Made by a program: the position numbers and the translations under genes. Of a stretch of 64,000 nt of DNA, positions 16,877 through 26,667 are shown piece after piece. The DNA comes from Cognatundibacterium crateris. Lineage in GTDB: Bacteria > Pseudomonadota > Gammaproteobacteria > Burkholderiales > Burkholderiaceae_D. The notes beneath the pieces are model-generated. The model saw only the letters and a list, made by a program, of their open reading frames with translations. It made no database searches and was not told the DNA's origin. The stretch lies in assembly GCF_010078235.1 (NCBI RefSeq), contig NZ_JAABOS010000003.1:186001-250000 (forward strand). Reading direction: 5' to 3'. The first letter of the stretch is position 1. Each line of letters starts with the position of its first letter.

Positions 16877-17251
16877 TTGAACACCCTGTGGTTAAAACAT
16901 CTGCATATCAGCCTTGCATTGCTGAGTGGTGCTCTGTTTGGTTTGCGTGCTTACTGGCGCTGGACGAGGCCGGAACGCCTGCAACTGCGCTGGGTCAGGC
17001 TCACGCCCCATGTGGTTGACAGTGGGCTGCTCATGAGTGCGGTCGGCCTGATGTGGCTGACTCAGCAATACCCTTTGGTACAACACTGGCTGACGCTGAA
17101 ACTGGCGGCTTTGCTGCTGTATATCGTGGCTGGCAGCTTTGCTTTAAAACGCGGAAAAACCCCGCTGGTGCGCGCGCTGGCGCTGCTGCTGGCAGTATCC
17201 GCATTCTTCAGTATTGCAGGCATCGCTCTGCATCATTCCACAACCTGGTAA
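16877..17251 (+). CDS. SirB2-like inner-membrane protein
   Basis: A TTG start at 16877 is supported by GGAG seven nt upstream. The 124-residue protein has four predicted membrane segments, with characteristic LWLKHLHISLALLSGALFGL, a LTPHVVDSGLLMSAVGLMWL segment and a KRGKTPLVRA loop. The length and the K-x-x-H-x-x-x-A start fit the SirB2 family (invasion-gene-expression-upregulator like), whose molecular role is unclear. It is separated from the following amidase gene by 16 bp, so both may be co-transcribed. Confidence 0.8.
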   Translation: MNTLWLKHLHISLALLSGALFGLRAYWRWTRPERLQLRWVRLTPHVVDSGLLMSAVGLMWLTQQYPLVQHWLTLKLAALLLYIVAGSFALKRGKTPLVRALALLLAVSAFFSIAGIALHHSTTW

Positions 17252-17267
17252 AGAAAGAACTGTAACG

Positions 17268-18792
17268 ATGAAACTTTCCCGACTCAGCCTGATGTTAGCT
17301 ACTTTGCTCACGACCCACAGCAGCTTTGCGGAGATGCCGGCTACCCTGGAGCAGCAACAAAGTGCGCTGCGCAGCGGCAAGCTCAGCGCCACCGAACTCT
17401 TGCAGTATTACGGGCAGCAGATTGCCGCGCGCAATCCGGCGACTGGTGCGGTGCAAGCGCTGGATCCGCAGGCTAAGGAAGTCGCAGCACGTATCGATCA
17501 GCAAAAAAAAATACAAAGGTGCATTGACTGGCCTGCCTTTGCTATTGAAAGACAATATCGATGCGCAAGGCATGATCACAACGGCCGGTTCACTCGCGCT
17601 GGCCGATAATCTGGTGCAAAAAGATGCGCCGCTGGTGGCCAGGTTACGTGCTGCCGGTGCGGTGATCGTCGGTAAAACGAATCTCAGTGAATGGGCCAAT
17701 CTGCGCTCATCCAAATCGACCAGTGGCTGGAGCAGTGCCGGTGCGCAGGTGCGTAATCCATATGATCTGAGCCGCAGCCCCTGTGGTTCCAGCTCAGGTT
17801 CAGGCGCAGCGGTGGCGGCACGCATGATACCGGCTGCGATCGGTACCGAGACTGATGGCTCCATCGTCTGCCCGGCTTCTGTGAACGGCCTGGTCGGGTT
17901 GAAGCCTACTGTAGGGCTGGTCAGCCGCACCGGTATTGTGCCTATCAGTCATACCCAGGATACGGCGGGACCGATGACACTGACGGTAAAAGATGCGGCG
18001 CTGTTGTTGAATGTAATGGCGGGTAGCGATCCGGCCGATCCGGCGACCTTGGAAGCTGATAAACGTCGCAGTAAAGATTACGCTAAAGGCTTAAGCCGCA
18101 ATGGCCTGCAAGGGCGCAGGCTGGGTCTGGTCAGGCAATTGGCAGAAGGCTACGATGCCGAAACCAAAGCCTTATTTCAGCGTTCACTGGCTACCTTGAA
18201 AGCCGCAGGCGCGACCGTGGTTGAGGTGGATTTGCCAGGGCTGGAGGAGCTCGATAAAGATGAACTGACGGTTTTGCTATATGACTTTAAAGCCGACCTG
18301 AATCAGTATCTGGCAGCGACTCCGGCCACGGTGAAGCACAGGCAGATGGCGGATGTGATTGCTTTCAATCAGGCGCAGGCCGAACGGGTGATGCCTTACT
18401 TTGCTCAGGATTTGATGGAACAGGCCCAGGCTACCAGCGGTTTGCAGGATCCGGTCTATCTGGCAGCGGCGGCACGTGTCCGGCAAAAGGCAGGAATACA
18501 AGGTATCGATGCCACCATGAGACGGCATGGTCTGGATGCACTGATCGCACCGACGACTGGCACCGCCTGGCCTATCGATTACAAAGCGGGTGATGTGATC
18601 GAAGGGAGTGCCAGTACACCGGCAGCGGTTGCGGGTTATCCGCATCTGACGGTACCAATGGGGCTGGTACGTGGCTTGCCGGTCGGGCTCTCGTTTTTCG
18701 GACATGCCTGGGGTGAAGCGAGATTGCTGCAATTAGGTTATGCGTTTGAAAAAGCGCGCCCTGCCTTGCCTGCGCCGCAGTTAGTGCGCTGA
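17268..18792 (+). pseudogene. Exported amidase (amidase-signature family), frameshifted at an A9 run
   Basis: The frame from ATG 17268 encodes a signal peptide (SRLSLMLATLLTTHSSFAEM) and SALRSGKLSATELLQYY up to ARIDQQKK. It then enters an A9 run (17503-17511) and reaches a stop at 17609. The +1 frame continues YKGALTGLPLLLKDNIDAQG to the end at 18792. It includes the catalytic Lys (KDNID), the Gly/Ser-rich signature PCGSSSGSGAAVAA and GTETDGSIVCPAS, which complete the Ser-cisSer-Lys triad. With eight A instead of nine, a normal ~507-residue amidase results. It could be a real pseudogene, a sequencing insertion, or a slippage-rescued gene. The family hydrolyses amides; the substrate is unknown. 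Confidence 0.85.
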
Positions 18793-18872
18793 GGCCAACT
18801 CAGCCAGACAAGCAGCACCGGACGCAAAACTGCTGCGCCCGGTGTGCTGTCAGGTCTGGTGGCTGAATAGAT

Positions 18873-20480
18873 TCACACCTGGTTTTTCAAACCATCTCGT
18901 ATCATCGCAGCGGCCTTCTCCCCTATCATCATGGCTGGCGCATTGGTATTGCCACCAATCAGAGTCGGCATAATCGATGCATCCACCACCCGTAAGCCTT
19001 GCAGACCAATGACTTGCAATTGTGGATTCACCACCGCCATCGCATCGACGCCCATCTTGCAGGTGCCGACCGGGTGATACACGGTATCGGCGGTCTGGCG
19101 TATGACGGCGCGGATTTCATCATCGCTGTGTACCGCAGCAGTCTGGAAGTCGCTGTCGCGCAGGCTGGCCAGCGCCGGTGCATCCATGATGCGCCGCGTC
19201 AGGCGAAAGCCTTTGACCATGTTGTCCATGTCCTCAGGATGCTCAAGGAAACGCGGATTAATCAGCGGTACCGCCAGCGGGTCCGGACTCGCGAGCCTGA
19301 CATCGCCGATACTCTTAGGCCTGAGCAGGCACATATGGCAGGAATAGCCATGTCCCAGATGTAGCTTACGTGCATGGTCGTCCAGCATGGCGATCACAAA
19401 ATGCAATTGGATGTCCGGCATGCTGAGTGATGGATCGGTTTTCAGGAAGGCACCACCCTCGGCACCATTGGAGGACAGGATGCCGCGCCGCTCCCGCTGA
19501 TAACGCAACAGTTCTTTGCCCATGCGCAGAGTGCCAGCCGCAGAAATGCCAAGCAGATCCAGGCTTTTGGCACGGTATTTGAACACAAAATCCGGATGAT
19601 CCTGCAAATTCTGGCCCACACCCGGCAAGTGTTGAAGCACGGGGATGCCCATTGCCTGTAACTGTGCTGCATCGCCTACGCCAGACAGCATCAGCAATTG
19701 CGGGGTTTGGAAAGCGCCAGCGGCCAGCAGGATTTCGCGTCTGGCACGCAGGGTTTTGCGTACCCCGCCCTGCAGATACTCAACAGCACAGGCACGCTTG
19801 CCTTCAAACAGGATGCGGGTTACCTGACAGCCGGTTTCTACCTGCAGATTAGCCCGCTTGCCCTGATGCGGGCGCAGATAGGCACGCGCGGCAGTCCAGC
19901 GCTCCCCATCACCCTGGGTGACCTGATAAATGCCTACCCCTTCCTGCTCGCTGCCGTTGAAATCGGAATTCAGGCGGAAACCAGCCTGTTGTCCGGCCTG
20001 CAGAAAATGCTGCTGGAAAGGATTGTCACTGCGTAATTCGCTGACTCGCAACGGACCGGACTGACCATGCAGCGGCAGGCCATGGGTTTCATTGCATTCT
20101 GAATGCATGAAATACGGCAGTACATCCTGATATGACCAGCCGCTATTACCGAGTGACGCCCAATGATCGTAATCCTGCTGATGGCCACGGATATAGACCA
20201 TGGCATTGAGACCGGATGAGCCACCCAGCATCTTGCCGCGCGGCTGATAGCCGCGTCTGCCGTTCAGGCCAGGTTGTGGTACGGTTTCAAAAGCCCAGTT
20301 ATTGAGGCGGGTCGGCAACATCGCCACCACCCCGGCCGGGGTATTGACGACCCAGCTGTCGCCGGCACCGCCAGCCTCCAGCATAGTCACGCCTAGTTGC
20401 GGGTCTTCGCTCAGCCGTCCGGCGACGGCGCAGCCGCCCGATCCGCCGCCGACTACGATGTAATCAGTTTCAGTTTGCAT
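18873..20480 (-). CDS. GMC-family FAD oxidoreductase (choline/alcohol dehydrogenase-like)
   Basis: The start at 20480 is set by AGGAGA just upstream and by the FAD motif at the N-terminus: TDYIVVGGGSGGCAVAGRLS (GxGxxG). The 535-residue enzyme has GMC signatures GKMLGGSSGLNAMVYIRG and AGAFQTPQLLMLSGVG. The C-terminal catalytic pair lies in VYHPVGTCKMG (His) and GGNTNAPAMMIGEKAA (Asn). It probably oxidises an alcohol or choline-like substrate, but no betaine aldehyde dehydrogenase is nearby, so betA is not assigned. It is divergent from an AraC-type regulator with a 143-bp shared promoter region, which suggests direct control. Confidence 0.9.
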   Translation of the reverse strand: MQTETDYIVVGGGSGGCAVAGRLSEDPQLGVTMLEAGGAGDSWVVNTPAGVVAMLPTRLNNWAFETVPQPGLNGRRGYQPRGKMLGGSSGLNAMVYIRGHQQDYDHWASLGNSGWSYQDVLPYFMHSECNETHGLPLHGQSGPLRVSELRSDNPFQQHFLQAGQQAGFRLNSDFNGSEQEGVGIYQVTQGDGERWTAARAYLRPHQGKRANLQVETGCQVTRILFEGKRACAVEYLQGGVRKTLRARREILLAAGAFQTPQLLMLSGVGDAAQLQAMGIPVLQHLPGVGQNLQDHPDFVFKYRAKSLDLLGISAAGTLRMGKELLRYQRERRGILSSNGAEGGAFLKTDPSLSMPDIQLHFVIAMLDDHARKLHLGHGYSCHMCLLRPKSIGDVRLASPDPLAVPLINPRFLEHPEDMDNMVKGFRLTRRIMDAPALASLRDSDFQTAAVHSDDEIRAVIRQTADTVYHPVGTCKMGVDAMAVVNPQLQVIGLQGLRVVDASIMPTLIGGNTNAPAMMIGEKAAAMIRDGLKNQV

Positions 20481-20623
20481 ACGGTCTCCTGTCGTTTTTT
20501 TGTTTTTTCGCAGCACGGCGTTGCCGAAAGCAGGCAAGCAGTGTACGTTGTCAGCATAGTAGAACGCACGTTCGTTTCCGGTAAGGACAAATCCTGCCAA
20601 CCCCTCATCAGCACTGTATTCCT

Positions 20624-21646
20624 ATGCCATCTGTTGTTGCGCCACCACTGCTCTCTGTGAAAGATGCTGTGTTTCCTTTGCATCCGCTCAGCGGCGTGCT
20701 GAGCCTGGCACGGGAACAGCAATGGCAGTGGTCAGCATCTTTGCTGGCGCTGGAAGCACAGCCAGGCAATCAAGCCCAGCCCAGACTGAGCTATGTGCAG
20801 GCGCGCGAAGCCTTGCTGCTCGCTAAGCATCAGTTGGGAAATCAGCTCGGCGTCTTGTCCGGCGCACGCAAAGCCTTGCCGCAGTTGAGCTACCTGGCGG
20901 CCGGGATGGCAGCGCAAGCGAATCTGGCAGATGCTTTGCGCTTTGGACTCGATTATCAGTTAATCGCCGGTGCCATGATGCATTTGAGTCTGGAACCGCA
21001 AAGCGAAGGTGTGGCGCTGGTCGCCTGTGCCTTGTTTGAAGATGCTGAACTGGAAGATGTACTGGCGATTGATCACCTGGCAACCGCAGTCAATGCGGCA
21101 CGCCAGCTGTGCCCGCTGCCTTTCAGCTTACAGCGCGCGGAATTCCGCATTTGCGATGATGGTAACCGCTCTGTGTACGAGGCATTTTTTCACTGTCCTG
21201 TGATGTTTGGTGCAGACAGAAATCAGGTGTATTTTGATGCCTGCCAGCTGCAACAGGAATTGACACGATCTGACCCGGTGCAAGTCATGCTGGCCCGCTC
21301 AGCCTGCGAGCAAGAGTTAGCGATGCTCGGTGTGCTGGGACAGCAAAGCCTGCTACAGAAGTTGCTGGCGCTGCCTTGTGCGAATCATGGCATTGCGCAG
21401 GCGGCGCAAGCTTTGCAACTGAGTCCGCGCAGCTTGCACCGCTTACTGGCCAGAGAGGGTATTTCGTATTCAGCTCAAAGTGACAGGCAGCGTATTACGC
21501 GTGCCAAGAGTCTGTTGCTGCAAGGTATGGATCTGGAAGACATTGCGGCTCAGCTTGATTACTCAGACAGCCGCAGCCTGCGCCGCGCATTTCAAAGGCA
21601 TACCGGTCTGAGCCCGGCCGCTTACCGATCAGGGAAACACCGGTAA
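20624..21646 (+). CDS. AraC-family transcriptional regulator (arabinose_bd/OruR-type N-terminus)
   Basis: The 340-residue protein has a ligand-sensing N-terminal region (~residues 25-200) resembling the Arabinose_bd domain of OruR/ArgR-like regulators (LSYVQAREALLLAKHQLGNQ; LSYLAAGMAAQANLADALRF). A C-terminal AraC double helix-turn-helix covers ~240-338, with HGIAQAAQALQLSPRSLHRL, ARAKSL-like ITRAKSLLLQGMDLEDIAAQ and SLRRAFQRHTGLSPAAYR. It is divergently oriented to the GMC oxidoreductase, its likely target. It overlaps the end of the convergent histidine kinase gene by 18 bp. No Shine-Dalgarno was found at the ATG. Confidence 0.88.
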   Translation: MPSVVAPPLLSVKDAVFPLHPLSGVLSLAREQQWQWSASLLALEAQPGNQAQPRLSYVQAREALLLAKHQLGNQLGVLSGARKALPQLSYLAAGMAAQANLADALRFGLDYQLIAGAMMHLSLEPQSEGVALVACALFEDAELEDVLAIDHLATAVNAARQLCPLPFSLQRAEFRICDDGNRSVYEAFFHCPVMFGADRNQVYFDACQLQQELTRSDPVQVMLARSACEQELAMLGVLGQQSLLQKLLALPCANHGIAQAAQALQLSPRSLHRLLAREGISYSAQSDRQRITRAKSLLLQGMDLEDIAAQLDYSDSRSLRRAFQRHTGLSPAAYRSGKHR

Positions 21647-23968
21647 ATTGAACCAGAAGGTGGTGCCGTTGCCAGCCTGACTGCTGAAATGGATTTGTCC
21701 GCCCATGCCTTCTACCAGCGCTTTGGTGATGGCCAATCCCAGACCGGTACCGCCTTGCTGGCGGGTATTGGTGCCATCGGCCTGGGTAAAGGGCTCGAAT
21801 AAATGGCTCTGAAACTCCGGCGGGATGCCGGGTCCACGGTCACTGACCGAAATATGGTAGTCCTGTTCCCGCCTGGCGATTCTGACCACCACGCTCTCGC
21901 CTTCGGGCGAGAACTTCGCAGCATTCGAAATCAGATTCGCCATCACTTGCATAAGCCTGTCGTAGTCGCCCAGACTGGTGGCACACAGCACTTCCTGTTC
22001 AAGAACCAGGCCCACTTGCAGCGAGCTGGTATAGGCTGCATTCGACTCGATTGTACTGTTCAGCAAGGCTATTAAATCGACAGGCTCAGATTTGATTGGC
22101 ATTTTCCCATTGCTGAGTTTATCCATATCGAGGATGTCGTTGACCAGTTTGATGAGGCGCTTGCTATTGTTATGTGCGATCCGTATCAGTTGCCGCGCCG
22201 GTTCGCTGAGATCACCCGCTACGCCGGATTCCAGCAGACTCAGTGAGCCACGGATCGAAGTCAGTGGCGTGCGCAGTTCATGGCTGACCACGGAAATAAA
22301 TTCTGTTTTAAGTTGATTGATGCGTAAGCGGTCGCTGATGTCCATCGCAAAGCCCACCCATTCCCGCTTGGAGTTTTCCAGATGATTAATCCCGACCAGA
22401 ACCGGAACCGTATGGCCATCTGCATGTCTGAGCATGATTTCGAAAGGGGCTGTGGTACCGGTTTCGTTTAACTCGTTGTAGGCCAGCTTACACAGATACT
22501 GGTCATTTTCAGACAGCAATTCTTTCCAAATATAGGGTTCGCCGAGTAACTGGTCGCGGTGATAGCCACATAGCTGACAAAAAACATGATTAACGTCGAT
22601 CAGGTAACGGCTTTGATTGCCTTGCACGATGCCGATCAGGCTGGAATTCATCAGGCGCTTGAGCCGACTCTCACTGTCGCGCAAGGCATTCAGCGTCTGG
22701 CGCTGTCCGGTGATGTCTTCTATCATCCAGACCGCGCCTTTCTGGTAATTTTCAGTTGGCAGAGCACGCCCGGCCAGCCGGGCGATAAATGGCTTACCAT
22801 CCATGCGCCGCATCTTCCATTCCAGTTCTACCGGTTCATCCGCGAGTAAAGGCGCTTTCACGGTTTCTTTGAAGGCCAGATAATCTTCAGGAGTCAGGAA
22901 TAAAAAACTGGTCAGTGCGCCTATCATCGCTTGTGCATTGGGGAAGTGGCACAGCGCGGCCAGCACATGATTCGCCCTGACGATCAGATCATTGCTGACA
23001 AACATAATGCCAACCGGCGCATTCGCAATCAGAATTTCCAGCTCACGCGCTAATTCTTTGTAGCGATTTTTGCTGGCGTTGAGCAAATCCTGATTCAGTT
23101 TGATTTGCTCTTCAGTCTGCTTGCGGTCCGTGATGTCGATATGTGTGCCCACGATGCGCACCGCACGATGGTTGCTATCCCATTCAACAACGGCGCCGAC
23201 AGACATCATCCAGCGCCATTGTCCCGCCTTGTTTTTTTGCCGGAATTCCGCATGGTAATCGCCTTCGGCCTGCTGCGAGTAATGACGCTGATAGGCTTGC
23301 TTGAGCCCGGCGACATCGTCGGGATGGATGCCTTCGGTCCAGAAATATTCCCAAAAGCTGTCAGGATCGGGAAAGTCTTCATTGGAGTAGCCCAACAATT
23401 GCAGATATTCAGGACTAAAGCTGCCCATGCCGGTCTGCAGATTGATATCGTACAAACCCTGATTCGACGATTTCATGACCAGCCGACGCTGCTGCTCTGC
23501 CGCCTGCAGTTTTTGCTCGGTCTGCTTACGCTCAGTCTGATCGCTGACAAAACCATGCCAGAGTACACTACCGTCTGGCAGACGTTCCGGGGTAGCGTCA
23601 CCCACTACCCAGCATTCCCTGCCTTCCGGCGTGGTAATACGATACTCATGCTTCCATACGGTCAGCCTGGCTGCCGATTCACGTATGCCCAGTATCAGGA
23701 CGGGCAAGTCATCAGGATGTACTTTGGAAAACAGGATGGCCCCATCAACGCTGAGCTGCTCAGCGTTGACGCCGAACAGGGTCTCGACCGAGGCGCTGAC
23801 ATAAGGGAAAAAAAAGCGACTTTCTGAACAGCGCTGAAACTGGAAAAACATACCAGGCAGACAGCGTGAGAAGTTATTGAGTAAAGCATGACTACGTTGC
23901 AGAAGCGCCGCGCTGACGGCATCTGGTTCGGCTGGCGTTGCATTGATGATGGGCTGGCTACCGGTCAT
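21629..23968 (-). CDS. PAS-domain sensor histidine kinase
   Basis: This 779-residue cytosolic kinase lacks membrane segments. Four PAS-like sensor regions are visible: ~40-150 (HPDDLPVLI ... [11 protein letters not shown]), ~165-285 ([14 protein letters not shown] ... [13 protein letters not shown]), ~310-425 ([20 protein letters not shown]) and ~435-548 ([20 protein letters not shown] ... [10 protein letters not shown]). They are followed by HisKA with [17 protein letters not shown] (phospho-His) and HATPase_c with [21 protein letters not shown] and [11 protein letters not shown]. No receiver domain is fused and no response regulator gene is adjacent, so the partner is encoded elsewhere. The signal is unknown; several PAS domains suggest redox or ligand sensing. 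Confidence 0.93.
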   Translation of the reverse strand: MTGSQPIINATPAEPDAVSAALLQRSHALLNNFSRCLPGMFFQFQRCSESRFFFPYVSASVETLFGVNAEQLSVDGAILFSKVHPDDLPVLILGIRESAARLTVWKHEYRITTPEGRECWVVGDATPERLPDGSVLWHGFVSDQTERKQTEQKLQAAEQQRRLVMKSSNQGLYDINLQTGMGSFSPEYLQLLGYSNEDFPDPDSFWEYFWTEGIHPDDVAGLKQAYQRHYSQQAEGDYHAEFRQKNKAGQWRWMMSVGAVVEWDSNHRAVRIVGTHIDITDRKQTEEQIKLNQDLLNASKNRYKELARELEILIANAPVGIMFVSNDLIVRANHVLAALCHFPNAQAMIGALTSFLFLTPEDYLAFKETVKAPLLADEPVELEWKMRRMDGKPFIARLAGRALPTENYQKGAVWMIEDITGQRQTLNALRDSESRLKRLMNSSLIGIVQGNQSRYLIDVNHVFCQLCGYHRDQLLGEPYIWKELLSENDQYLCKLAYNELNETGTTAPFEIMLRHADGHTVPVLVGINHLENSKREWVGFAMDISDRLRINQLKTEFISVVSHELRTPLTSIRGSLSLLESGVAGDLSEPARQLIRIAHNNSKRLIKLVNDILDMDKLSNGKMPIKSEPVDLIALLNSTIESNAAYTSSLQVGLVLEQEVLCATSLGDYDRLMQVMANLISNAAKFSPEGESVVVRIARREQDYHISVSDRGPGIPPEFQSHLFEPFTQADGTNTRQQGGTGLGLAITKALVEGMGGQIHFSSQAGNGTTFWFNLPVFP

Positions 23969-24046
23969 ACCTACGCTCGCGAAACGTCATCGGGGAGCAG
24001 CGTCAGGTGGCTCCTGACGCTGTAAGTGTCGTCTGTTCAGACTGAA

Positions 24047-24514
24047 TTACTGGTGCTGTGTGACGATTTGATTGAAGAAATCATACACGCCTTGTTCACT
24101 CATGCGGCGTGCATTTGACAATTCACCACCTTTGGAGGCAAACAATACGGTGTTGTCAGGTTTTAAAACGACGGCAGCCGGAATCCCTTTTTTGGTCGGA
24201 TTACCGTAGGTCTCGATCAGTTCTTTGTTTTTATCAAACTGGCCCACATTCACTTTGACCACCACGAATTTTTTTGCAATCAGATCTGCGCTTTGGCCAT
24301 GCATGGACTTGTCCAGTTCCAGGCAGTCTTTGCACCAGTTCGCACCGAAAATAAGCAGCACATTTTTTTTACTGGCTTGCGCCTGCTTCAGCGCGGCTCC
24401 TACTGCAGCCGGTGCGTCAGCGGTCTCATCATACGGGGCATTGCCAGCTGCATGAGCGCTGTGCAGTGACATACCGAGTACCAATGCAGAAATGAGTGTG
24501 AGGATTTTTTTCAT
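24047..24514 (-). CDS. Exported thioredoxin-fold protein
   Basis: The start at 24514 (AGGA 9 nt upstream) gives a signal peptide MKKILTLISALVLGMSLHSA. The mature ~135-residue thioredoxin domain has the active site FGANWCKDCLELDKSM (WCxDC), FVVVKVNVGQFDKN, and the cis-Pro loop as GIPAAVVLKPDN. It resembles the periplasmic thioredoxin_7/DsbD-gamma-like proteins that handle disulfides in exported substrates. A CAGCGTCAGG inverted repeat without T-tract (23998-24022) follows and may be a terminator. Confidence 0.88.
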   Translation of the reverse strand: MKKILTLISALVLGMSLHSAHAAGNAPYDETADAPAAVGAALKQAQASKKNVLLIFGANWCKDCLELDKSMHGQSADLIAKKFVVVKVNVGQFDKNKELIETYGNPTKKGIPAAVVLKPDNTVLFASKGGELSNARRMSEQGVYDFFNQIVTQHQ

Positions 24515-24679
24515 AAATAGGATTCCTGTAATGCTGGCGGTACCAGCGAAATGACAGCAGAAGAATAGCGTGTTCCACAGCAACTGGAATGCAGTATTTC
24601 AATCTGACATATAAAACTATGCCGTAAAACTGAAACAGTTGCATGGGCGATAAACATTTTCTGCAAAAAAAGTCTACAT

Positions 24680-24708
24680 TTGCAAAAAATGCTGGATGTA
24701 TATACAGT
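24680..24708 (+). promoter_or_regulatory. dinB promoter with LexA (SOS) box
   Basis: CTGGATGTATATACAG (24692-24707) is a perfect CTG-N10-CAG LexA site with an AT-alternating core. It overlaps a candidate promoter TTGCAA-N17-TACAGT, covering the -10 region as expected for repression. It lies 77 bp upstream of the TTG start proposed for dinB. Confidence 0.8.
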
Positions 24709-24784
24709 TATGGTCAGTATTATTGGGCTTGACAGCTACTATATTCAGCCTGCTTACCTCCACGATCAAACAGTTGGTGTTGTA

Positions 24785-25840
24785 TTGAAGAAAATTATTC
24801 ATTGCGATTGTGATTGCTTTTATGCTGCCATCGAAATGCGTGATGACAGTTCCTTGCGCGGAAAGCCGCTCGCTGTGGGTGGGCGTCCCGATCAGCGTGG
24901 TGTGGTGGCGACTTGTAATTACGAGGCAAGGCGTTACGGTGTGCGCTCGGCCATGCCCATGTCGCAGGCAGTACGACGCTGTCCTGAGCTGGTGATCCTG
25001 CCGCCTGCAATGGAAAAATACCGGATTGCGTCACGCCAGATCCTCGCGATTTACCGCGACTACACAGACTTGGTTGAACCACTTTCATTAGATGAAGCCT
25101 ATCTGGATGTGAGTGCTTCCTCTCATTATCAGGGCAGCGCAACAAGGATAGCGATGGCTATCCGGGCACGGGTCGCAAGCGAAGTCGGCATCATCGCGTC
25201 GGCAGGTGTGGCACCGAATAAGTTCCTGGCAAAAATTGCCAGTGACTGGAATAAACCCGATGGTCTGTTTGTGATTTTGCCGCATCAGGTTCCCGATTTT
25301 GTCGCGGCGCTGCCTGTGGCCCGCTTATTTGGGGTTGGTAAGGTGACGGCTGCCAGGTTGCATCAGCTAGGCATACAGACTTGTGCTGATTTACTGAGCT
25401 GGTCTTTGCCTGACTTGTTGCAGCATTTTGGCAAATTGGGGCGCAGCCTGTATTTTCTGGCACGTGGCGTGGATGAAAGAGAGGTTATCGTCAGCAGCGA
25501 ACGCAAGTCGGTGAGTGTGGAAGAAACCTATGTGCAGGATTTACCCAGTGCAGAAGCTTGTCTCGCTGAGTTACCTGCCTTGCTCGGTGATTTGCAGCGG
25601 CGCGCCAGTGCATGTAATGCATTGCCGCATATCCACAAGCTCTACGTCAAATTGCGCTTCTCGGATTTTCGTATCACGACTGTAGAGTGTGTCTCCCGCG
25701 AGCTGGATGCAGACTTGTTCCGGCAACTGCTACAGACCGGTTTTCAACGTCGCCAGTTGCCAGTACGTTTGCTGGGTGTCGGTGTGCGTCTGCATGAGCA
25801 AAAATCCCCGGAATCAGCGCAGTTAGAACTTTGCTTGTGA
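24785..25840 (+). CDS. dinB: DNA polymerase IV (Y-family translesion polymerase)
   Basis: The enzyme performs error-prone bypass of DNA lesions in the cytosol. The start at TTG 24785 gives LKKIIHCDCDCFYAAIEMRD at the N-terminus and 351 residues, the length of E. coli DinB. The longer open frame starts inside the promoter/LexA box and is rejected. Catalytic acidics are in HCDCDCF (Asp) and SLDEAYLDVS (Asp-Glu). Other landmarks: VGGRPDQRGVVATCNYEARR, GIIASAGVAPNKFLAKIASD, the HhH region RLFGVGKVTAARL, and a little-finger domain to the C-terminus. Regulation by LexA is indicated by the site upstream. The last 18 bp overlap the convergent solute-binding gene. Confidence 0.95.
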   Translation: MKKIIHCDCDCFYAAIEMRDDSSLRGKPLAVGGRPDQRGVVATCNYEARRYGVRSAMPMSQAVRRCPELVILPPAMEKYRIASRQILAIYRDYTDLVEPLSLDEAYLDVSASSHYQGSATRIAMAIRARVASEVGIIASAGVAPNKFLAKIASDWNKPDGLFVILPHQVPDFVAALPVARLFGVGKVTAARLHQLGIQTCADLLSWSLPDLLQHFGKLGRSLYFLARGVDEREVIVSSERKSVSVEETYVQDLPSAEACLAELPALLGDLQRRASACNALPHIHKLYVKLRFSDFRITTVECVSRELDADLFRQLLQTGFQRRQLPVRLLGVGVRLHEQKSPESAQLELCL

Positions 25841-26638
25841 CTGACTCATTTGCCATATCGGTTCACTGAACGATAGCTGTAGTTGCTGGAAATATTGGTT
25901 TTCCATTTTTTTGATATGCAGTTTTTCCAGACCGCCATTAAAAGCTTTCTGCTTTGCCAGTCCTTTGGCATTGCGCTGAAAACAGATATGCATAGAAAAC
26001 TCGGTCAGTTCCTTAGGATGAAATACGATATTTTGCTTCTCTGGCCCCAGGCTGTGATCACTGATCAGCAGACTCTTATACACCCACTTATCAATCACGA
26101 TCACATCCACCCGTTTTGCCAATAACTTACGCAAGTTGCTGATATCAGACGGTGCGCTATCAACCAATAACTGTTTCTGTCTGACCATGGCGTCGAACAC
26201 TTCGCCGTTGGCATATTCGTGGACGGTACCGATTTTAAATTTCTTCAGATCTTTCAAAGTTTCCCAGTCGAAATGGGCTTCGCGGAGACTGGCAAATCCT
26301 ATGATGCTATTGCCCAGACTACCGGAGAAGTAGCAGTCTTTTTCCCTTTCTTTAAGATAGAAAGCCGGAAAATAGCCATCGAATTGCTCACTATTGAGTC
26401 CATCCTGTACCGCCCGGCTCCAGGGGAAATAGTTGATTTCTGTGCGCAGCCCACCCAATTGCGCCGCCGTCCGCACGATGCTGGCGGTCATGCCATCGCC
26501 CGGCAGGGTTTTGGTCACATAGGGCGACCATTCCAGCGACGTCAGGCGCACTACATTCTGTTGCGCACAGGCTTGTGGGCTGGTCAGGACAGCAGCACAA
26601 TACAGAATCAGAATGGTAGGGATAAATCGCGTTAACAT
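25823..26638 (-). CDS. Periplasmic solute-binding protein, SBP_bac_3-like
   Basis: The ATG at 26638 has GAGG 5 nt upstream. The 271-residue protein has signal peptide PTILILYCAAVLTSPQACAQ, then VRLTSLEWSPYVTKTLPGDG (binding-protein opening), INYFPWSRAVQDGLNSEQFD, LKDLKKFKIGTVHEYANGEV and LLAKRVDVIVIDKW. It is an orphan amino-acid-type SBP. It lies 30 bp downstream of a second SBP gene on the same strand, with which it probably forms a two-gene transcript. There is no ABC permease nearby. The ligand is unknown. Confidence 0.82.
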   Translation of the reverse strand: MLTRFIPTILILYCAAVLTSPQACAQQNVVRLTSLEWSPYVTKTLPGDGMTASIVRTAAQLGGLRTEINYFPWSRAVQDGLNSEQFDGYFPAFYLKEREKDCYFSGSLGNSIIGFASLREAHFDWETLKDLKKFKIGTVHEYANGEVFDAMVRQKQLLVDSAPSDISNLRKLLAKRVDVIVIDKWVYKSLLISDHSLGPEKQNIVFHPKELTEFSMHICFQRNAKGLAKQKAFNGGLEKLHIKKMENQYFQQLQLSFSEPIWQMSQSQAKF

Positions 26639-26667
26639 TTCTGCCTCAGAGGGGAATGCAGGGCAGT

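Noticed and set aside
23105-23827. 240-codon plus-strand ORF
   Set aside because: It is the shadow of the PAS/histidine kinase gene.
24680-24784. Translated N-terminal extension of dinB
   Set aside because: The codons overlap the LexA box and promoter, and no DinB family member has such an extension.
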